A DNA stretch of 64,000 bases from Clostridia bacterium (GTDB taxonomy: Bacteria > Bacillota > DAOUPZ01), in contig DAOUPZ010000015.1 of NCBI GenBank assembly GCA_030625885.1, forward strand, positions 1 to 64,000, written 5' to 3'. Positions 49,814 through 58,576 of this stretch are shown one piece after another. Position 1 is the stretch's first letter. Every line of letters begins with the position of its first letter. The notes under the pieces were generated by a model that ran no database searches, was not told the DNA's origin, and worked only from the letters and a program-made list of their open reading frames with translations. The position numbers and the translations under genes are program-made.

Positions 49814-49946
49814 AGTTTGTTCCTCCTTCTCCAAAAAATATTTAAAATATCATTCAAAAAAAGAAGGAATTCCGCATATAGTTCCATAATATACAAAATA
49901 ATTACAAATATTTAAACAAATTACAGATAATTCAAGGTGAGCGTTT

Positions 49947-51215
49947 ATGAGAAAAAAAGGAAACCTTTTTGGGTTATACAATATGGCCAATGAAGAACGA
50001 GATTTATTACGGGAAATGGGACCGGGGGAAGAAGAAGCAACGGTCATTGATATGGTTGATGACATTATTAAAAGAGGTTATCTAGAAGGTGCTAGCGACA
50101 TTCATTTTGAACCCCAGGAAAACCGTTTAAGAGTTCGGTTTCGTATTGACGGGGTATTGGAAGAAGGCCCCTTTTTACCCCATAGGCTGATTGCCCCTAT
50201 TATATCACGTATAAAAATTATGGCTAATTTAGACATTGGTGAGAAACGATTGCCCCAGGATGGTCATATATTTCAGATGAGTGAAACCGGGAAAGGGTTT
50301 CATCTTCGTGTTTCTACGATACTGACCTCTCAGGGTGAGAAAGTTGCGCTAAGGCTTTTACCGCAGGAAAATGAGGTATTCAGCTTGTGTGATTTAGGGT
50401 TTACGCCATCATCTTTAAACATACTGGAGTCGCTGATTCATGTTCCCAATGGAATGATCTTAATTACCGGACCAACAGGTTGTGGGAAAACAAGCACCCT
50501 TTATGCCATTTTAAAAGCGCTGAATAGCACGGGACGAAATATTATATCTATTGAAGATCCCATAGAATGTGAAATGAGTGGTGTCAATCAGATTTCCGTT
50601 AACCTGTCAGCGGGACTTGATTTTGCAAGGGGGTTACGTGCTATTTTGCGTCAGGATCCAGATGTTATCATGATTGGTGAAATCAGGGATGCAGAAACGG
50701 CATCAATCGCTGTACGTGCTGCCATTGCCGGACGTTTGGTGTTAAGCAGTCTTCATACAAGAGATGCGGTCGGTGCGATAACGCGTTTGCTCGATATGGG
50801 TATTCCGCGTTATAAGGTGGAAGCCTCGCTTGTGGGCGTGGTAGCACAGCGTCTGGTGGCCAGGCTTTGCCCTTATTGTCGTACGGTAACGGATGATACG
50901 TCTTCTAGTTCCTTGAATGGTTCAGGTATCCCGCCTTTTTTCGAGGGGGGGCATTTTTATCAGCAAAAGGGTTGTTCCAAATGTCGTGGCAAAGGATATA
51001 AAGGGCGTGTATTGCTCCACGAAACATTTATTGTCAATCAAGCGATTCAGAATTTGATTCATCGGGGTGCATCAGAGCTTGAATTAAGGCGCATGGCTCA
51101 AAAACAGGGGATGGAAACGTTATGGGAAGCGGGATTACAAAAAGCCAGACAAGGAGAAACCACTTTGGCGGAAATCGAGCGTGTCACTTTGGGGGAAAAG
51201 AGCAGAAGGAATTAG
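49947..51215 (+). CDS. pilB: PilB/GspE-type secretion ATPase (short form)
   Basis: 422 residues, lacking the N-terminal MshEN domain of full PilB (about 560). Begins directly at the N2 domain (ASDIHFEPQENRLRVRFRID). Walker A GPTGCGKT at 175-182, Asp box (ISIEDPIE), Walker B-type (RQDPDVIMIGEIRD), His box (SSLHTRD) and a four-Cys zinc site (CPYC, CSKC) are all present. It powers pilus or pseudopilus assembly as a hexamer on the inner membrane face. Without the N-terminal part it may couple to the membrane differently. AAGGTGAG precedes ATG 49947. It leads an operon of eight tightly packed genes. Confidence 0.9.
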   Translation: MRKKGNLFGLYNMANEERDLLREMGPGEEEATVIDMVDDIIKRGYLEGASDIHFEPQENRLRVRFRIDGVLEEGPFLPHRLIAPIISRIKIMANLDIGEKRLPQDGHIFQMSETGKGFHLRVSTILTSQGEKVALRLLPQENEVFSLCDLGFTPSSLNILESLIHVPNGMILITGPTGCGKTSTLYAILKALNSTGRNIISIEDPIECEMSGVNQISVNLSAGLDFARGLRAILRQDPDVIMIGEIRDAETASIAVRAAIAGRLVLSSLHTRDAVGAITRLLDMGIPRYKVEASLVGVVAQRLVARLCPYCRTVTDDTSSSSLNGSGIPPFFEGGHFYQQKGCSKCRGKGYKGRVLLHETFIVNQAIQNLIHRGASELELRRMAQKQGMETLWEAGLQKARQGETTLAEIERVTLGEKSRRN

Positions 51216-51682
51216 GGCTATCTCTATTTGAAGTTTGTATCGTACTTTGTGTTTTGTCGTTATTATGGGCTATAGCTGCGCCCCGTGTACATCTTTTTTC
51301 ATTTCTACTCAAAAATGAAGCAGAAAAAATCCGGCAGGAATTAATGTGGGCCAAGCAAAGTGCCATCATTCATAATAAACCTTATAAAGTGGAATTTAGG
51401 ACAGATTTAGATACGTTCCGCATCAGTGTTTTTGATGATCGTAAAAGACAATATGTTCTTGAAAAAGAATTGACACTGACTCGGGGGATCGATATGATTT
51501 CTACCAATTTAAAAGGTTTTCCTTATGGTCGTGTTATCTTTTATCCTCGTGAATATGGTGGCGAGGGAATCCCTACTGTTTCTAGCGGCGGTAAGGTTAT
51601 CCTAAAACAGGGGAAGCAGCTGCGCTTTGTTATTATTACGCCGGTAACTGGAAGGGTGAGAGTAGATAATGTCTATCCGTAA
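51122..51682 (+). CDS. Prepilin-like protein (GspH/FimT type), start uncertain
   Basis: A type IV prepilin site is clear: KELG|LSLFEVCIVLCVLSLL, with Glu at +5 and a hydrophobic helix, followed by a GspH-like globular domain (KNEAEKIRQELMWAKQSAII, YKVEFRTDLDTFRISVFD). The only in-frame start codon is ATG 51122, 94 bp inside pilB, which gives a leader of about 33 residues instead of the usual 6-15. AGGGGAT is nearby at 51106-51112. A non-standard start closer to 51200 or coupling to pilB by a frameshift are alternatives. It should be cut by a prepilin peptidase, which is not encoded here. Confidence 0.75.
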   Translation: MGSGITKSQTRRNHFGGNRACHFGGKEQKELGLSLFEVCIVLCVLSLLWAIAAPRVHLFSFLLKNEAEKIRQELMWAKQSAIIHNKPYKVEFRTDLDTFRISVFDDRKRQYVLEKELTLTRGIDMISTNLKGFPYGRVIFYPREYGGEGIPTVSSGGKVILKQGKQLRFVIITPVTGRVRVDNVYP

Positions 51683-52058
51683 TGAAAAAGGGGTTTTGTT
51701 TATCGATGTTAGTATTGCTTTGATGATTATCGGGATGATGGCGGCGCCTTTAGCGGAGTTTTGGCTGCTAGGTGAAAAGGTCAAAATTCATTGTAGGGAA
51801 AGGACAATATCATCGGAGATCGCTCAGGAAAAGATGGAGAATTTAAAAGGGGAGGCAGATGTGGCTGTTGGAAGTAAAGCAGGTCGGTGTACCCTTTCTG
51901 AAATGGAATTTTCATACACAATTGATGTTTGGCAGACAGATTGGGAAGGGTTGGTGAAGATTCAGGTGACCGTATGGCCGGATGAACACAAAAACCAACG
52001 CGTGATTCTAACAACGCTAAAAAGGGTGGATTCTAATGAAACGGAGACAACGGGCTGA
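51669..52058 (+). CDS. Minor prepilin-like protein (GspI/PilV type)
   Basis: 129 residues. NEKG|VLFIDVSIALMIIGMMAA is a prepilin cleavage site and helix, but position +5 is Asp, not the almost invariant Glu. The rest is a short beta domain (SYTIDVWQTDWEGLVKIQVT) as in GspI-like minor pseudopilins. Overlaps the previous gene by 14 bp and the next by 23 bp. Probably part of the tip complex that starts pilus growth. Confidence 0.75.
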   Translation: MSIRNEKGVLFIDVSIALMIIGMMAAPLAEFWLLGEKVKIHCRERTISSEIAQEKMENLKGEADVAVGSKAGRCTLSEMEFSYTIDVWQTDWEGLVKIQVTVWPDEHKNQRVILTTLKRVDSNETETTG

Positions 52059-52545
52059 GCAAGGGATGACATTGATTGAAATGGTGATTGGTTTGACGGT
52101 AATGAGTTCGCTTGTCACGCTTTTGTTTAGCTATTATTGGACGGGTTTTTCAGTTTGGAAACAGGGTGTGGTGGATGCCAATCTTTATGAAAGCGCTTGT
52201 ATTGCCATGCAGATGATGGTACCCGAAATCAGGCAAGGAACTCAGCATCGTATAAAAGTAAATTCTGGGAAACAAAATGAGGTCTGTTTTTATGATTCGG
52301 TACGTAAGGAGGAGATTTCTTATGAGAGGCGCTTAGGTCAGTTATGGCGAAAAGTTGATCGGTATACCTTAGCGGGAACAAAAATTTGTTTAGGGCAGAA
52401 CCCGGTTATTTCTGATGTGGAGGATATTAGATTTGATTGGAAGCAGGAACGGAAAGCGATTGGGATTCGATTGAAGCTAAGACGGGAGAATAAGGTGTTG
52501 GAAATTGAGAATCAAGTATTTTGCTATAACAAAGATATTGAATAG
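52036..52545 (+). CDS. Minor prepilin-like protein (GspJ/PilW type)
   Basis: 169 residues. AEQG|MTLIEMVIGLTVMSSLVT gives a standard cleavage site with Glu at +5. The body (YESACIAMQMMVPEIRQG, SDVEDIRFDWKQERKAIG) fits GspJ/ComGF-like minor pilins. ATG 52036 lies inside the preceding gene; the next gene begins 10 bp after the stop. Role: minor subunit of the same filament. Confidence 0.8.
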   Translation: MKRRQRAEQGMTLIEMVIGLTVMSSLVTLLFSYYWTGFSVWKQGVVDANLYESACIAMQMMVPEIRQGTQHRIKVNSGKQNEVCFYDSVRKEEISYERRLGQLWRKVDRYTLAGTKICLGQNPVISDVEDIRFDWKQERKAIGIRLKLRRENKVLEIENQVFCYNKDIE

Positions 52546-52555
52546 AGGTTTGGGT

Positions 52556-53011
52556 GTGGAAAATGAACGAAATAGATCAGGGAAAACAGAAAAAGGGATG
52601 GCGTGTTTGCTGGTGATCGTCTTTGTGTCCGCGATAACATTATTAGGCATCTCCTTTATGAGTACGGTATCAATTGATTTGAGTATGAGTCACAATTATG
52701 AGAATTATTTAAAATCATTATATATTGCGGAAGGCGGGATACAGCGTTCTCTATGGTTAATAGAAAATGATATGACATGGTCCTTAGGATCAGTTCAAGC
52801 GTATACGGAGATGTTAGGTGAAGATGGATTTTTTACGGTTGAATTAGAAGGAACCATTGAAACTGGTAATATTGTTACAATGGTTGCAACAGGGATTGTT
52901 CATGAAGCAAGACGTTCAATCAAAGTTAAAGTTGAAATAGGGGATGATTATCAGGCACATATTGTTAAAGGAAGCTGGCGTGAAATTTATCCTGAAAAGA
53001 GGGGACTGTGA
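52556..53011 (+). CDS. PilX/GspK-like pilus assembly protein
   Basis: 151 residues from GTG 52556 (AGAGG 7 nt upstream). N-terminal KTEKG|MACLLVIVFVSAITLLGISF resembles the PilX N-terminal motif, where a prepilin-like helix often lacks Glu at +5. Then SLYIAEGGIQRSLWLIEND, the typical A-E-G/A-G pattern of PilX proteins, and a beta domain. It belongs to the minor pilin set. Its TGA overlaps the PilM start (TGATG). Confidence 0.75.
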   Translation: MENERNRSGKTEKGMACLLVIVFVSAITLLGISFMSTVSIDLSMSHNYENYLKSLYIAEGGIQRSLWLIENDMTWSLGSVQAYTEMLGEDGFFTVELEGTIETGNIVTMVATGIVHEARRSIKVKVEIGDDYQAHIVKGSWREIYPEKRGL

Positions 53012-54033
53012 TGGTTGGGTTACATGAGGTATTTTTTCATCATCCTGTTATTGGGGTGGATATTGGACAATATACCATCAAAATGGTGCAAATTATTGCC
53101 AAAAGAAAGGGCAAGTACGAAATACATGCCTGGGCGGGTTCAAGAAATCAGAGTCATAATTTAGAATATTTAGTAGAAGATATTAAAAAAGTATATCAAC
53201 AGGGACACTTCAAAGGACAGAAAGCAGTGATTTGTCTTCCGCAGGAAGAACTGTTATTTGATTATGTGACATTGCCACCCACATCCGAGGAAGAATTGTC
53301 TCATAGGGTTGAGTGGGAAGCCAAAATAAAGTTCCCCTTTTTAGCTAAAAAGGGGAACTTTGACTTTAAAGTTTGTGGAGAAAGAACCTTAGTGGTTGCC
53401 AGCGAGACGCCTGTTCTGCCGCTCAAAAAATTAATCGATCGAGCCGGATTGGACGTGGTGGCAGTGGAGGGGGCCTGTTTTGCATGGCTGAGAGCATGGG
53501 ATTTTGTAATGATTCATAAAAGCATGAAACATTTGCCTTATCGGATTATTGTTGATATCGGTTGGAAGCAAAATCGTCTGTTGCTTGCAGAGTATGATCA
53601 GCCGCTTTTGTTTAGAAGTATGAATTTGGGTGGTGAATCGTTAACAAATGCCTTGATAGATGTACATCAACTTGATTGGGATCAGGCAGAAGCTAAGAAG
53701 TGTGGGGGGCATTTTTTTTGTAATGAAGAACCTTTCAAGGGGTGGATCAATCGGTTAATTAATGATATAAGGTGCTTTATGGAAGAAGGGAAAAAGAAAT
53801 ATCCAGGTATGAACGACTGTTCAATTTTATTATTGGGGGGAGGCGCCAATCTGATGGGACTCCCTGAAGCGTTACAGATCGCGCTGGATATGCCTGTGGA
53901 AAAGTCTTCCGCTATTGTGAAGGATTATAGGTGGGGGATGGAGAATGAAAGAGAAGAGATAGAGAAAATCCTGCCACTATTTGCCGAGTCATTAGGACTG
54001 GCGTTAAGAGAGGTGGAAGGGGATGAAAATTAA
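53011..54033 (+). CDS. pilM: Type IV pilus assembly protein PilM
   Basis: 340 residues. Actin-like ATPase fold: VIGVDIGQYTIKMVQI (phosphate 1), PQEELLFDYVTLPPTSEEEL (the PilM region that contacts PilN), IIVDIGWKQNRLLLAE (phosphate 2) and ILLLGGGANLMGL (adenosine loop). It is cytosolic and links the ATPase side to PilN and PilO at the membrane. ATG 53011 overlaps the previous stop; GAGGGGA lies 5 nt before it. Confidence 0.9.
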   Translation: MVGLHEVFFHHPVIGVDIGQYTIKMVQIIAKRKGKYEIHAWAGSRNQSHNLEYLVEDIKKVYQQGHFKGQKAVICLPQEELLFDYVTLPPTSEEELSHRVEWEAKIKFPFLAKKGNFDFKVCGERTLVVASETPVLPLKKLIDRAGLDVVAVEGACFAWLRAWDFVMIHKSMKHLPYRIIVDIGWKQNRLLLAEYDQPLLFRSMNLGGESLTNALIDVHQLDWDQAEAKKCGGHFFCNEEPFKGWINRLINDIRCFMEEGKKKYPGMNDCSILLLGGGANLMGLPEALQIALDMPVEKSSAIVKDYRWGMENEREEIEKILPLFAESLGLALREVEGDEN

Positions 54034-54568
54034 TTTTTTGCCCTCTGAGGCTGCACAAAAACAAGGGGTTCAATGGCATTTTTATTTGCTGATGAGCCTT
54101 TCTGCTTTTTTGATCTGTATTTTATGTATCACACCTTTTTATTTTAATAGGATGGCAAAACGTTACCAAGATCAACAAGCACAAACAACAGTGGAAGCTG
54201 CTCATTTGGTCACTTCCTGTGAAACAGTGAGACAGCTCAAAAAGGAGAAAACAGACACTATTTATGCGATCAATGTACTCAAAAAACTACAGCAGCGTAA
54301 ACAACTCTGGTCAAATTCTTTAGTAGCATTTGAGGAGACAAATCTCATGGAGATTCAGCTGGGAGAAATAACATTGAAAGAGAACGATGATTTTATTTTT
54401 AAGGGAACAGCTTGTCAATATGAGCAAATTGTCTCATGGATGGATATGCTGAAAGAGAGTAAGAAGTTTAGGCAATTAAAGCTGGGGCAAATGGTTCGAG
54501 AAGAAAATAGGGGTCAGGTAACGATTTCCTTTTGTTTGCAGGGACAATGGGTTGAAGGAAGTGAATAA
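54023..54568 (+). CDS. pilN: PilN-like pilus assembly protein
   Basis: 181 residues. The N-terminal KINFLPSEA is the PilN motif that docks into PilM. One membrane helix follows (FYLLMSLSAFLICILCIT), then a coiled-coil segment (QQAQTTVEAAHLV, VRQLKKEKTDTI) and a small alpha-beta domain (EIQLGEITLKENDDFIFKGT). It forms the inner membrane alignment complex with PilO. Overlaps pilM by 11 bp. Confidence 0.85.
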   Translation: MKINFLPSEAAQKQGVQWHFYLLMSLSAFLICILCITPFYFNRMAKRYQDQQAQTTVEAAHLVTSCETVRQLKKEKTDTIYAINVLKKLQQRKQLWSNSLVAFEETNLMEIQLGEITLKENDDFIFKGTACQYEQIVSWMDMLKESKKFRQLKLGQMVREENRGQVTISFCLQGQWVEGSE

Positions 54569-54569
54569 T

Positions 54570-55106
54570 ATGCAATTGAAACCTTCGAGACAGCATAAAA
54601 AGTCAACCTTACTAATAGGAATATTAACGATGATCATGATCTTTTTTTATTTTATTCTTTGGCCTTCATGGCAGCATGTAACAGAGGCTAAGGCACAAAT
54701 GGTGGTTGTTCAAGCAAATCTGCGGCAGCAGGAAAAAGTTATTAAAAGTATTCCAGAGCTCAGGCAAGGGAAGACAGAAGTTCAGAATCAGTTGGAAAAA
54801 TTGGAGAAACCATTGCTTATGGAAGACGAATGGACACAGATATTGCTGCAACTGGAAGATGGTGCAGAGCTGAGCGGCGTGATCTTGGATGGTATATTGC
54901 CTCAGGAAGCTAAAGAGAATGAACAATATGTTTTTATGCCGTTCGAACTTCAAATGCAGGGGACTTATTGGGCATTGGTCGACTTTTTGCGGTTCTTGGA
55001 AGAGATGCCCTGGCTTCTTAATTATGAAACCTTAACGGTAAAGCAAGAAGAAGATCGGTTGCACGCTGAGTTACATATCATGACTTACTATAAAGCAAAG
55101 CCGTGA
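54570..55106 (+). CDS. pilO: PilO-like pilus assembly protein
   Basis: 178 residues from ATG 54570 (AAGGAAGTG upstream). A cytosolic basic N-terminus, one membrane helix (LLIGILTMIMIFFYFIL), a coiled coil (VVVQANLRQQEKVIKSI) and a ferredoxin-like domain (FMPFELQMQGTYWALVDFLR, FLEEMPWLLNYETL) match PilO. It heterodimerises with PilN. Last gene of the operon; no PilP, PilQ or PilC follows. Confidence 0.85.
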   Translation: MQLKPSRQHKKSTLLIGILTMIMIFFYFILWPSWQHVTEAKAQMVVVQANLRQQEKVIKSIPELRQGKTEVQNQLEKLEKPLLMEDEWTQILLQLEDGAELSGVILDGILPQEAKENEQYVFMPFELQMQGTYWALVDFLRFLEEMPWLLNYETLTVKQEEDRLHAELHIMTYYKAKP

Positions 55107-55350
55107 TTAGATGAGAAATAATAAGTATATTTTAAGCTCAATGAGTCAGAATAATATTGTTAATTAGTTCTCAGTTTTAAGGGCAAAATGATTACGGTTA
55201 TATATGACGTTCTATAGCTTATAATTTTTTATTATATTTGATTTTATTGATACTGATCATAGAAATATAAACTTATCTTGTAAGGAATTCTTTCCTGATA
55301 GCTGACAGCTGATAACTGATAACTAAAACTACAAACAGAGGTGATGAGAA

Positions 55351-56736
55351 ATGTTTGACAAAAAAGAAGTAGCCGATATTTTGGGAATCGCGCTGCAGAA
55401 TGGCGGCGAGTTTGCTGATGTTTTTATCGAACATAAGGCAACGAATTCGATTACTTGTGAAGAAAATAAAATTGAAGATATCAACTCCGGTATTGATTTT
55501 GGGGCGGGGATTCGTGTTATTTCCGGAATGACGACGGCTTATGCCTATACCAATGATTTGAGTTTAGGAAATTTAAAACAAGTGGCCTTGACGGTTAGTA
55601 AAGCGGTGCAAAGTCAAAAGCATACACTGCAACTGGATCTGCGGCACTTGAAACCGGGTTATCATTTGCCGGTAGAGATGATGCCGGAGCAGGTAAAAAT
55701 CAGGGAAAAAGTCGAGCAGGTGAAATTAGCTAACGAAGTAGCGAGAGCTGTAGATGGACGTATTCATCAGGTTATGGTTGGTTTTGGAGATGTGGTGCAG
55801 AATATCTTGATTGCGAATTCGGAAGGGCACTGGGTTGAAGATGAACGTGTTCGTTCTCGATTTACCGTACAAACGATTGCATCTCAAGGTAATAAAATGC
55901 AAACAGGGTATGAATCTTATGGCGGATTTATGGGGTCTGAATTATTCAAGCAGCGTTCACCGGAAGATATAGCCCGTGAAGCAAGTCGCAGAGCCTTGTT
56001 GATGCTGGATGCAAAACCGGCTCCGGTAGGAAAAATGATGGTGGTTATGGATAGTGTTGCGGGAGGAACCATGGTACATGAAGCCTGCGGACATGGATTG
56101 GAAGCTGATTTGGTGCAAAAAGGTGTTTCCATTTATGCTGGTAAAAAAGGCCAAAAAGTAGCCTCTTCTTTGGTAACGGTTGTTGATGATGGAACCATAC
56201 CGCAGCGGTATGGATCATATCATTTCGATGATGAAGGTATTATGGGGCAAAAAAACATCTTGATTCGTAATGGTATATTAGAAGGCTATATGTATGATCG
56301 GATGACGGCTCGTCAAGATAATGTACGTCCTACTGGGAATGGCAGGCGCCAATCGTTTCAATATCGACCCATTCCGCGGATGACCAATACCTCCATTGCG
56401 CCGGGAGAAATGGATCCCAAAGAAATTGTTAAAGCAACGTCCAAAGGCATATTAGTGAAAAAAATGGGCGGCGGTCAGGTTAATACGGTTAATGGGGATT
56501 TTGTTTTTGAGGTATCAGAAGGGTATTTGATTGAAAATGGTGAAATAACTGTTCCTGTTCGTGGGGCGACATTGACAGGCAATGGTCCCAAAGTATTACA
56601 AAAAATTGATATGGTCGGTAATGATTCGGGATTTTTTATTGGTACGTGTGGCAAAGATGGCCAGGGCGTACCGGTTAGTGCATCTCAGCCAACCATGCGG
56701 ATTACAGAGATGCTCGTAGGTGGAACCGAACAATAG
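55351..56736 (+). CDS. tldD: TldD-family metalloprotease
   Basis: 461 residues, the usual length. The zinc motif HEACGHGLEAD (His243, His248) and the flanking MDSVAGGTMV, FDDEGIMGQ, GNGRRQSFQYRPIPRMTNT and C-terminal GTCGKDGQGVPVSASQPTMR are diagnostic. TldD with TldE forms a heterodimeric protease that cuts unfolded peptides through its tunnel, for example in maturing some ribosomal peptides. AGAGGTGATGAG precedes the ATG. TldE follows 15 bp later. No small precursor gene is visible nearby, so a housekeeping role is more likely. Confidence 0.9.
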   Translation: MFDKKEVADILGIALQNGGEFADVFIEHKATNSITCEENKIEDINSGIDFGAGIRVISGMTTAYAYTNDLSLGNLKQVALTVSKAVQSQKHTLQLDLRHLKPGYHLPVEMMPEQVKIREKVEQVKLANEVARAVDGRIHQVMVGFGDVVQNILIANSEGHWVEDERVRSRFTVQTIASQGNKMQTGYESYGGFMGSELFKQRSPEDIAREASRRALLMLDAKPAPVGKMMVVMDSVAGGTMVHEACGHGLEADLVQKGVSIYAGKKGQKVASSLVTVVDDGTIPQRYGSYHFDDEGIMGQKNILIRNGILEGYMYDRMTARQDNVRPTGNGRRQSFQYRPIPRMTNTSIAPGEMDPKEIVKATSKGILVKKMGGGQVNTVNGDFVFEVSEGYLIENGEITVPVRGATLTGNGPKVLQKIDMVGNDSGFFIGTCGKDGQGVPVSASQPTMRITEMLVGGTEQ

Positions 56737-56751
56737 GGAGGGGTGATTAAT

Positions 56752-58092
56752 ATGGGAAAAGATATGACATATGCAGAACGCATCGTAGAGATCGGGAAAG
56801 AGATTGGTGCTGATAATACAGAGGCTTATATTTACTGGCATAAAGATTTATCTATTCAAATACGCAGTAAAGAAGTAGAATCCTTGAAATCTGCTGAACA
56901 GCGAGGCGTGGGCATTCGTATTTTAAAGGATGGGAAAAGAGGATTTGCGTATACCTCCGATATGAGGGAAGACAGTATTAAGAAAACGGTACAAAAATCG
57001 CTGGATAATTCACGGGAAAATGAGCCTGATGAAGTGCTTTCTTTTCCATTACCAGCAGCCGAGTATCCTCAGCTGGATTTATATGATCCTGAAATCGCCC
57101 AGATTCCGGTAGACAGAAAGATTGAAATTGCCAAGGAAATAGAAGCTAGAACATTGCAGCAGGATAAGAGAATCAAGCAGCTGGAACGAGCTGTATTTGA
57201 AGATCGTGAATACCGTATTACGATTGCGAACGGTCATGGTTTGGCAAAAAGTTATCATGGTTCCTCCTGTGGTGCGTTTGCTTATGCCATCGGAGATCTG
57301 AATGGTGAGCAGCAGACAGGATTTGGGATGGATTATGCAAAGCGTTTTCGTGATTTGAACATAGATGAGGTGGCAAAAGAGGCGGCTTGGCGGGCAACAC
57401 AATTATTGGGTGCGAAAAGCCAGAAAACTCAAAAAGCGGTGATTGTATTTGATCCCTATATTGCGACCAATTTTCTAGGTCTGGTATCTCCAGGTTTATC
57501 GGCGGATGCTGTGCAGAAAGGGCGGTCTCTTTTTGCAGGAAAACTCAATCAGCAAGTGGCTTCGTTGGAATTTTCCTTGGTAGATGATGGGCGCTTGCCT
57601 CAGGGGATAGTCAGTGCGCCTTTTGATGATGAAGGGGTTCCGACTTCAGAAACGATTTTGATAGATAGTGGAAAACTAAACAGTTATCTTTATGATACCT
57701 ATACGGCTAAAAAAGATGGGACGGTTTCTACTGGTAACGGGATTAGAGGTTCATTTAAAGGCGGTCCTCATGTAGGGACGACTAACTTATTTATTAAACC
57801 GGGGAAAATATCACGGACTGAACTGCTTCAAGATATTAAAAATGGGTTTTATGTATTGGAAGTGATGGGGATGCATACCGCGAACCCTATATCTGGAGAT
57901 TTCTCTTTAGGGGCTGCAGGCCTTTGGATTGAAAATGGTCAGTTAACCTATGGTGTAAGAGAAGTAGCCATCGCAGGGAATATTCTGGATCTTTTACAAC
58001 ATATTGATGGGGTAGCAGATGATTTACGCTTTTTTGGCGGCACTGGTTCGCCCACCTTGCGTATTGCACAAATGATGGTAAGCGGGAGCTAA
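56752..58092 (+). CDS. TldE/PmbA-family protein
   Basis: 446 residues from ATG 56752 (GGGAGGGG 8 nt upstream; GTG 56743 overlaps that site). It has the PmbA/TldE layout: VESLKSAEQRGVGIRILKDG, SSCGAFAYAIGDLNGEQQTG, FDPYIATNFLGLVSPGLSADAV where TldD has its HExxxH (so the zinc site is absent), PFDDEGVPTSETILID and GNGIRGSFKGGPHVGTTNLF. It is the non-catalytic partner of TldD. The following aroQ starts 16 bp after its stop. Confidence 0.9.
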   Translation: MGKDMTYAERIVEIGKEIGADNTEAYIYWHKDLSIQIRSKEVESLKSAEQRGVGIRILKDGKRGFAYTSDMREDSIKKTVQKSLDNSRENEPDEVLSFPLPAAEYPQLDLYDPEIAQIPVDRKIEIAKEIEARTLQQDKRIKQLERAVFEDREYRITIANGHGLAKSYHGSSCGAFAYAIGDLNGEQQTGFGMDYAKRFRDLNIDEVAKEAAWRATQLLGAKSQKTQKAVIVFDPYIATNFLGLVSPGLSADAVQKGRSLFAGKLNQQVASLEFSLVDDGRLPQGIVSAPFDDEGVPTSETILIDSGKLNSYLYDTYTAKKDGTVSTGNGIRGSFKGGPHVGTTNLFIKPGKISRTELLQDIKNGFYVLEVMGMHTANPISGDFSLGAAGLWIENGQLTYGVREVAIAGNILDLLQHIDGVADDLRFFGGTGSPTLRIAQMMVSGS

Positions 58093-58108
58093 GGGGGAAG
58101 AGAATTCA

Positions 58109-58576
58109 ATGGGGAAGATACTTATTCTTCATGGACCTAATTTGAATCTTTTAGGGATTAGGGAACCGGAGACATATGGACGGATTACACTAACGGAAAT
58201 TAATCATCAATTACAAAAAATGGCAGAACATCATCGCGTTAATATCGAAATATTACAATCCAACCATGAAGGCGATTTGCTCGATGCGATTCATCGTGCC
58301 TTTCATGATACGGATGTGATTATTATCAATCCGGGTGCATTCACACATTACAGTTATGCACTGCGTGATGCGATTGCAGGGGTTAATATTCCTACGATCG
58401 AAGTACATTTGTCAAACGTGTATGCTCGGGAAGCATTTCGCAGTCATTCTGTTATTGCGCCTGTAGCAGCGGGGCAAATTAGTGGTTTTGGTGAACAAGG
58501 GTATTATGCAGCATTTGAGCTTGCTATGGGGATGATTGAAAGGAAGATGGATGAATGGGATGTAAAGAAAGATTAG
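58109..58576 (+). CDS. aroQ: 3-dehydroquinate dehydratase, type II
   Basis: 155 residues. LHGPNLNLLGIREPETYG with the catalytic Tyr near residue 24, QSNHEGDLLDAIH, INPGAFTHYSYALRDAI (Asn and His of the active site) and EVHLSNVYAREAFRSHS are the type II signatures. It makes 3-dehydroshikimate, the substrate of AroE encoded at 48895. GGGGGAAGAG precedes the ATG. Overlaps the peptidase gene by 22 bp, a common clostridial order. Confidence 0.95.
   Translation: MGKILILHGPNLNLLGIREPETYGRITLTEINHQLQKMAEHHRVNIEILQSNHEGDLLDAIHRAFHDTDVIIINPGAFTHYSYALRDAIAGVNIPTIEVHLSNVYAREAFRSHSVIAPVAAGQISGFGEQGYYAAFELAMGMIERKMDEWDVKKD

Noticed and set aside
55351-58092. TldD/TldE as part of a ribosomal-peptide (microcin-like) gene cluster
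   Set aside because: No small precursor, cyclase or exporter gene lies next to them; the neighbours are pilus and shikimate genes.
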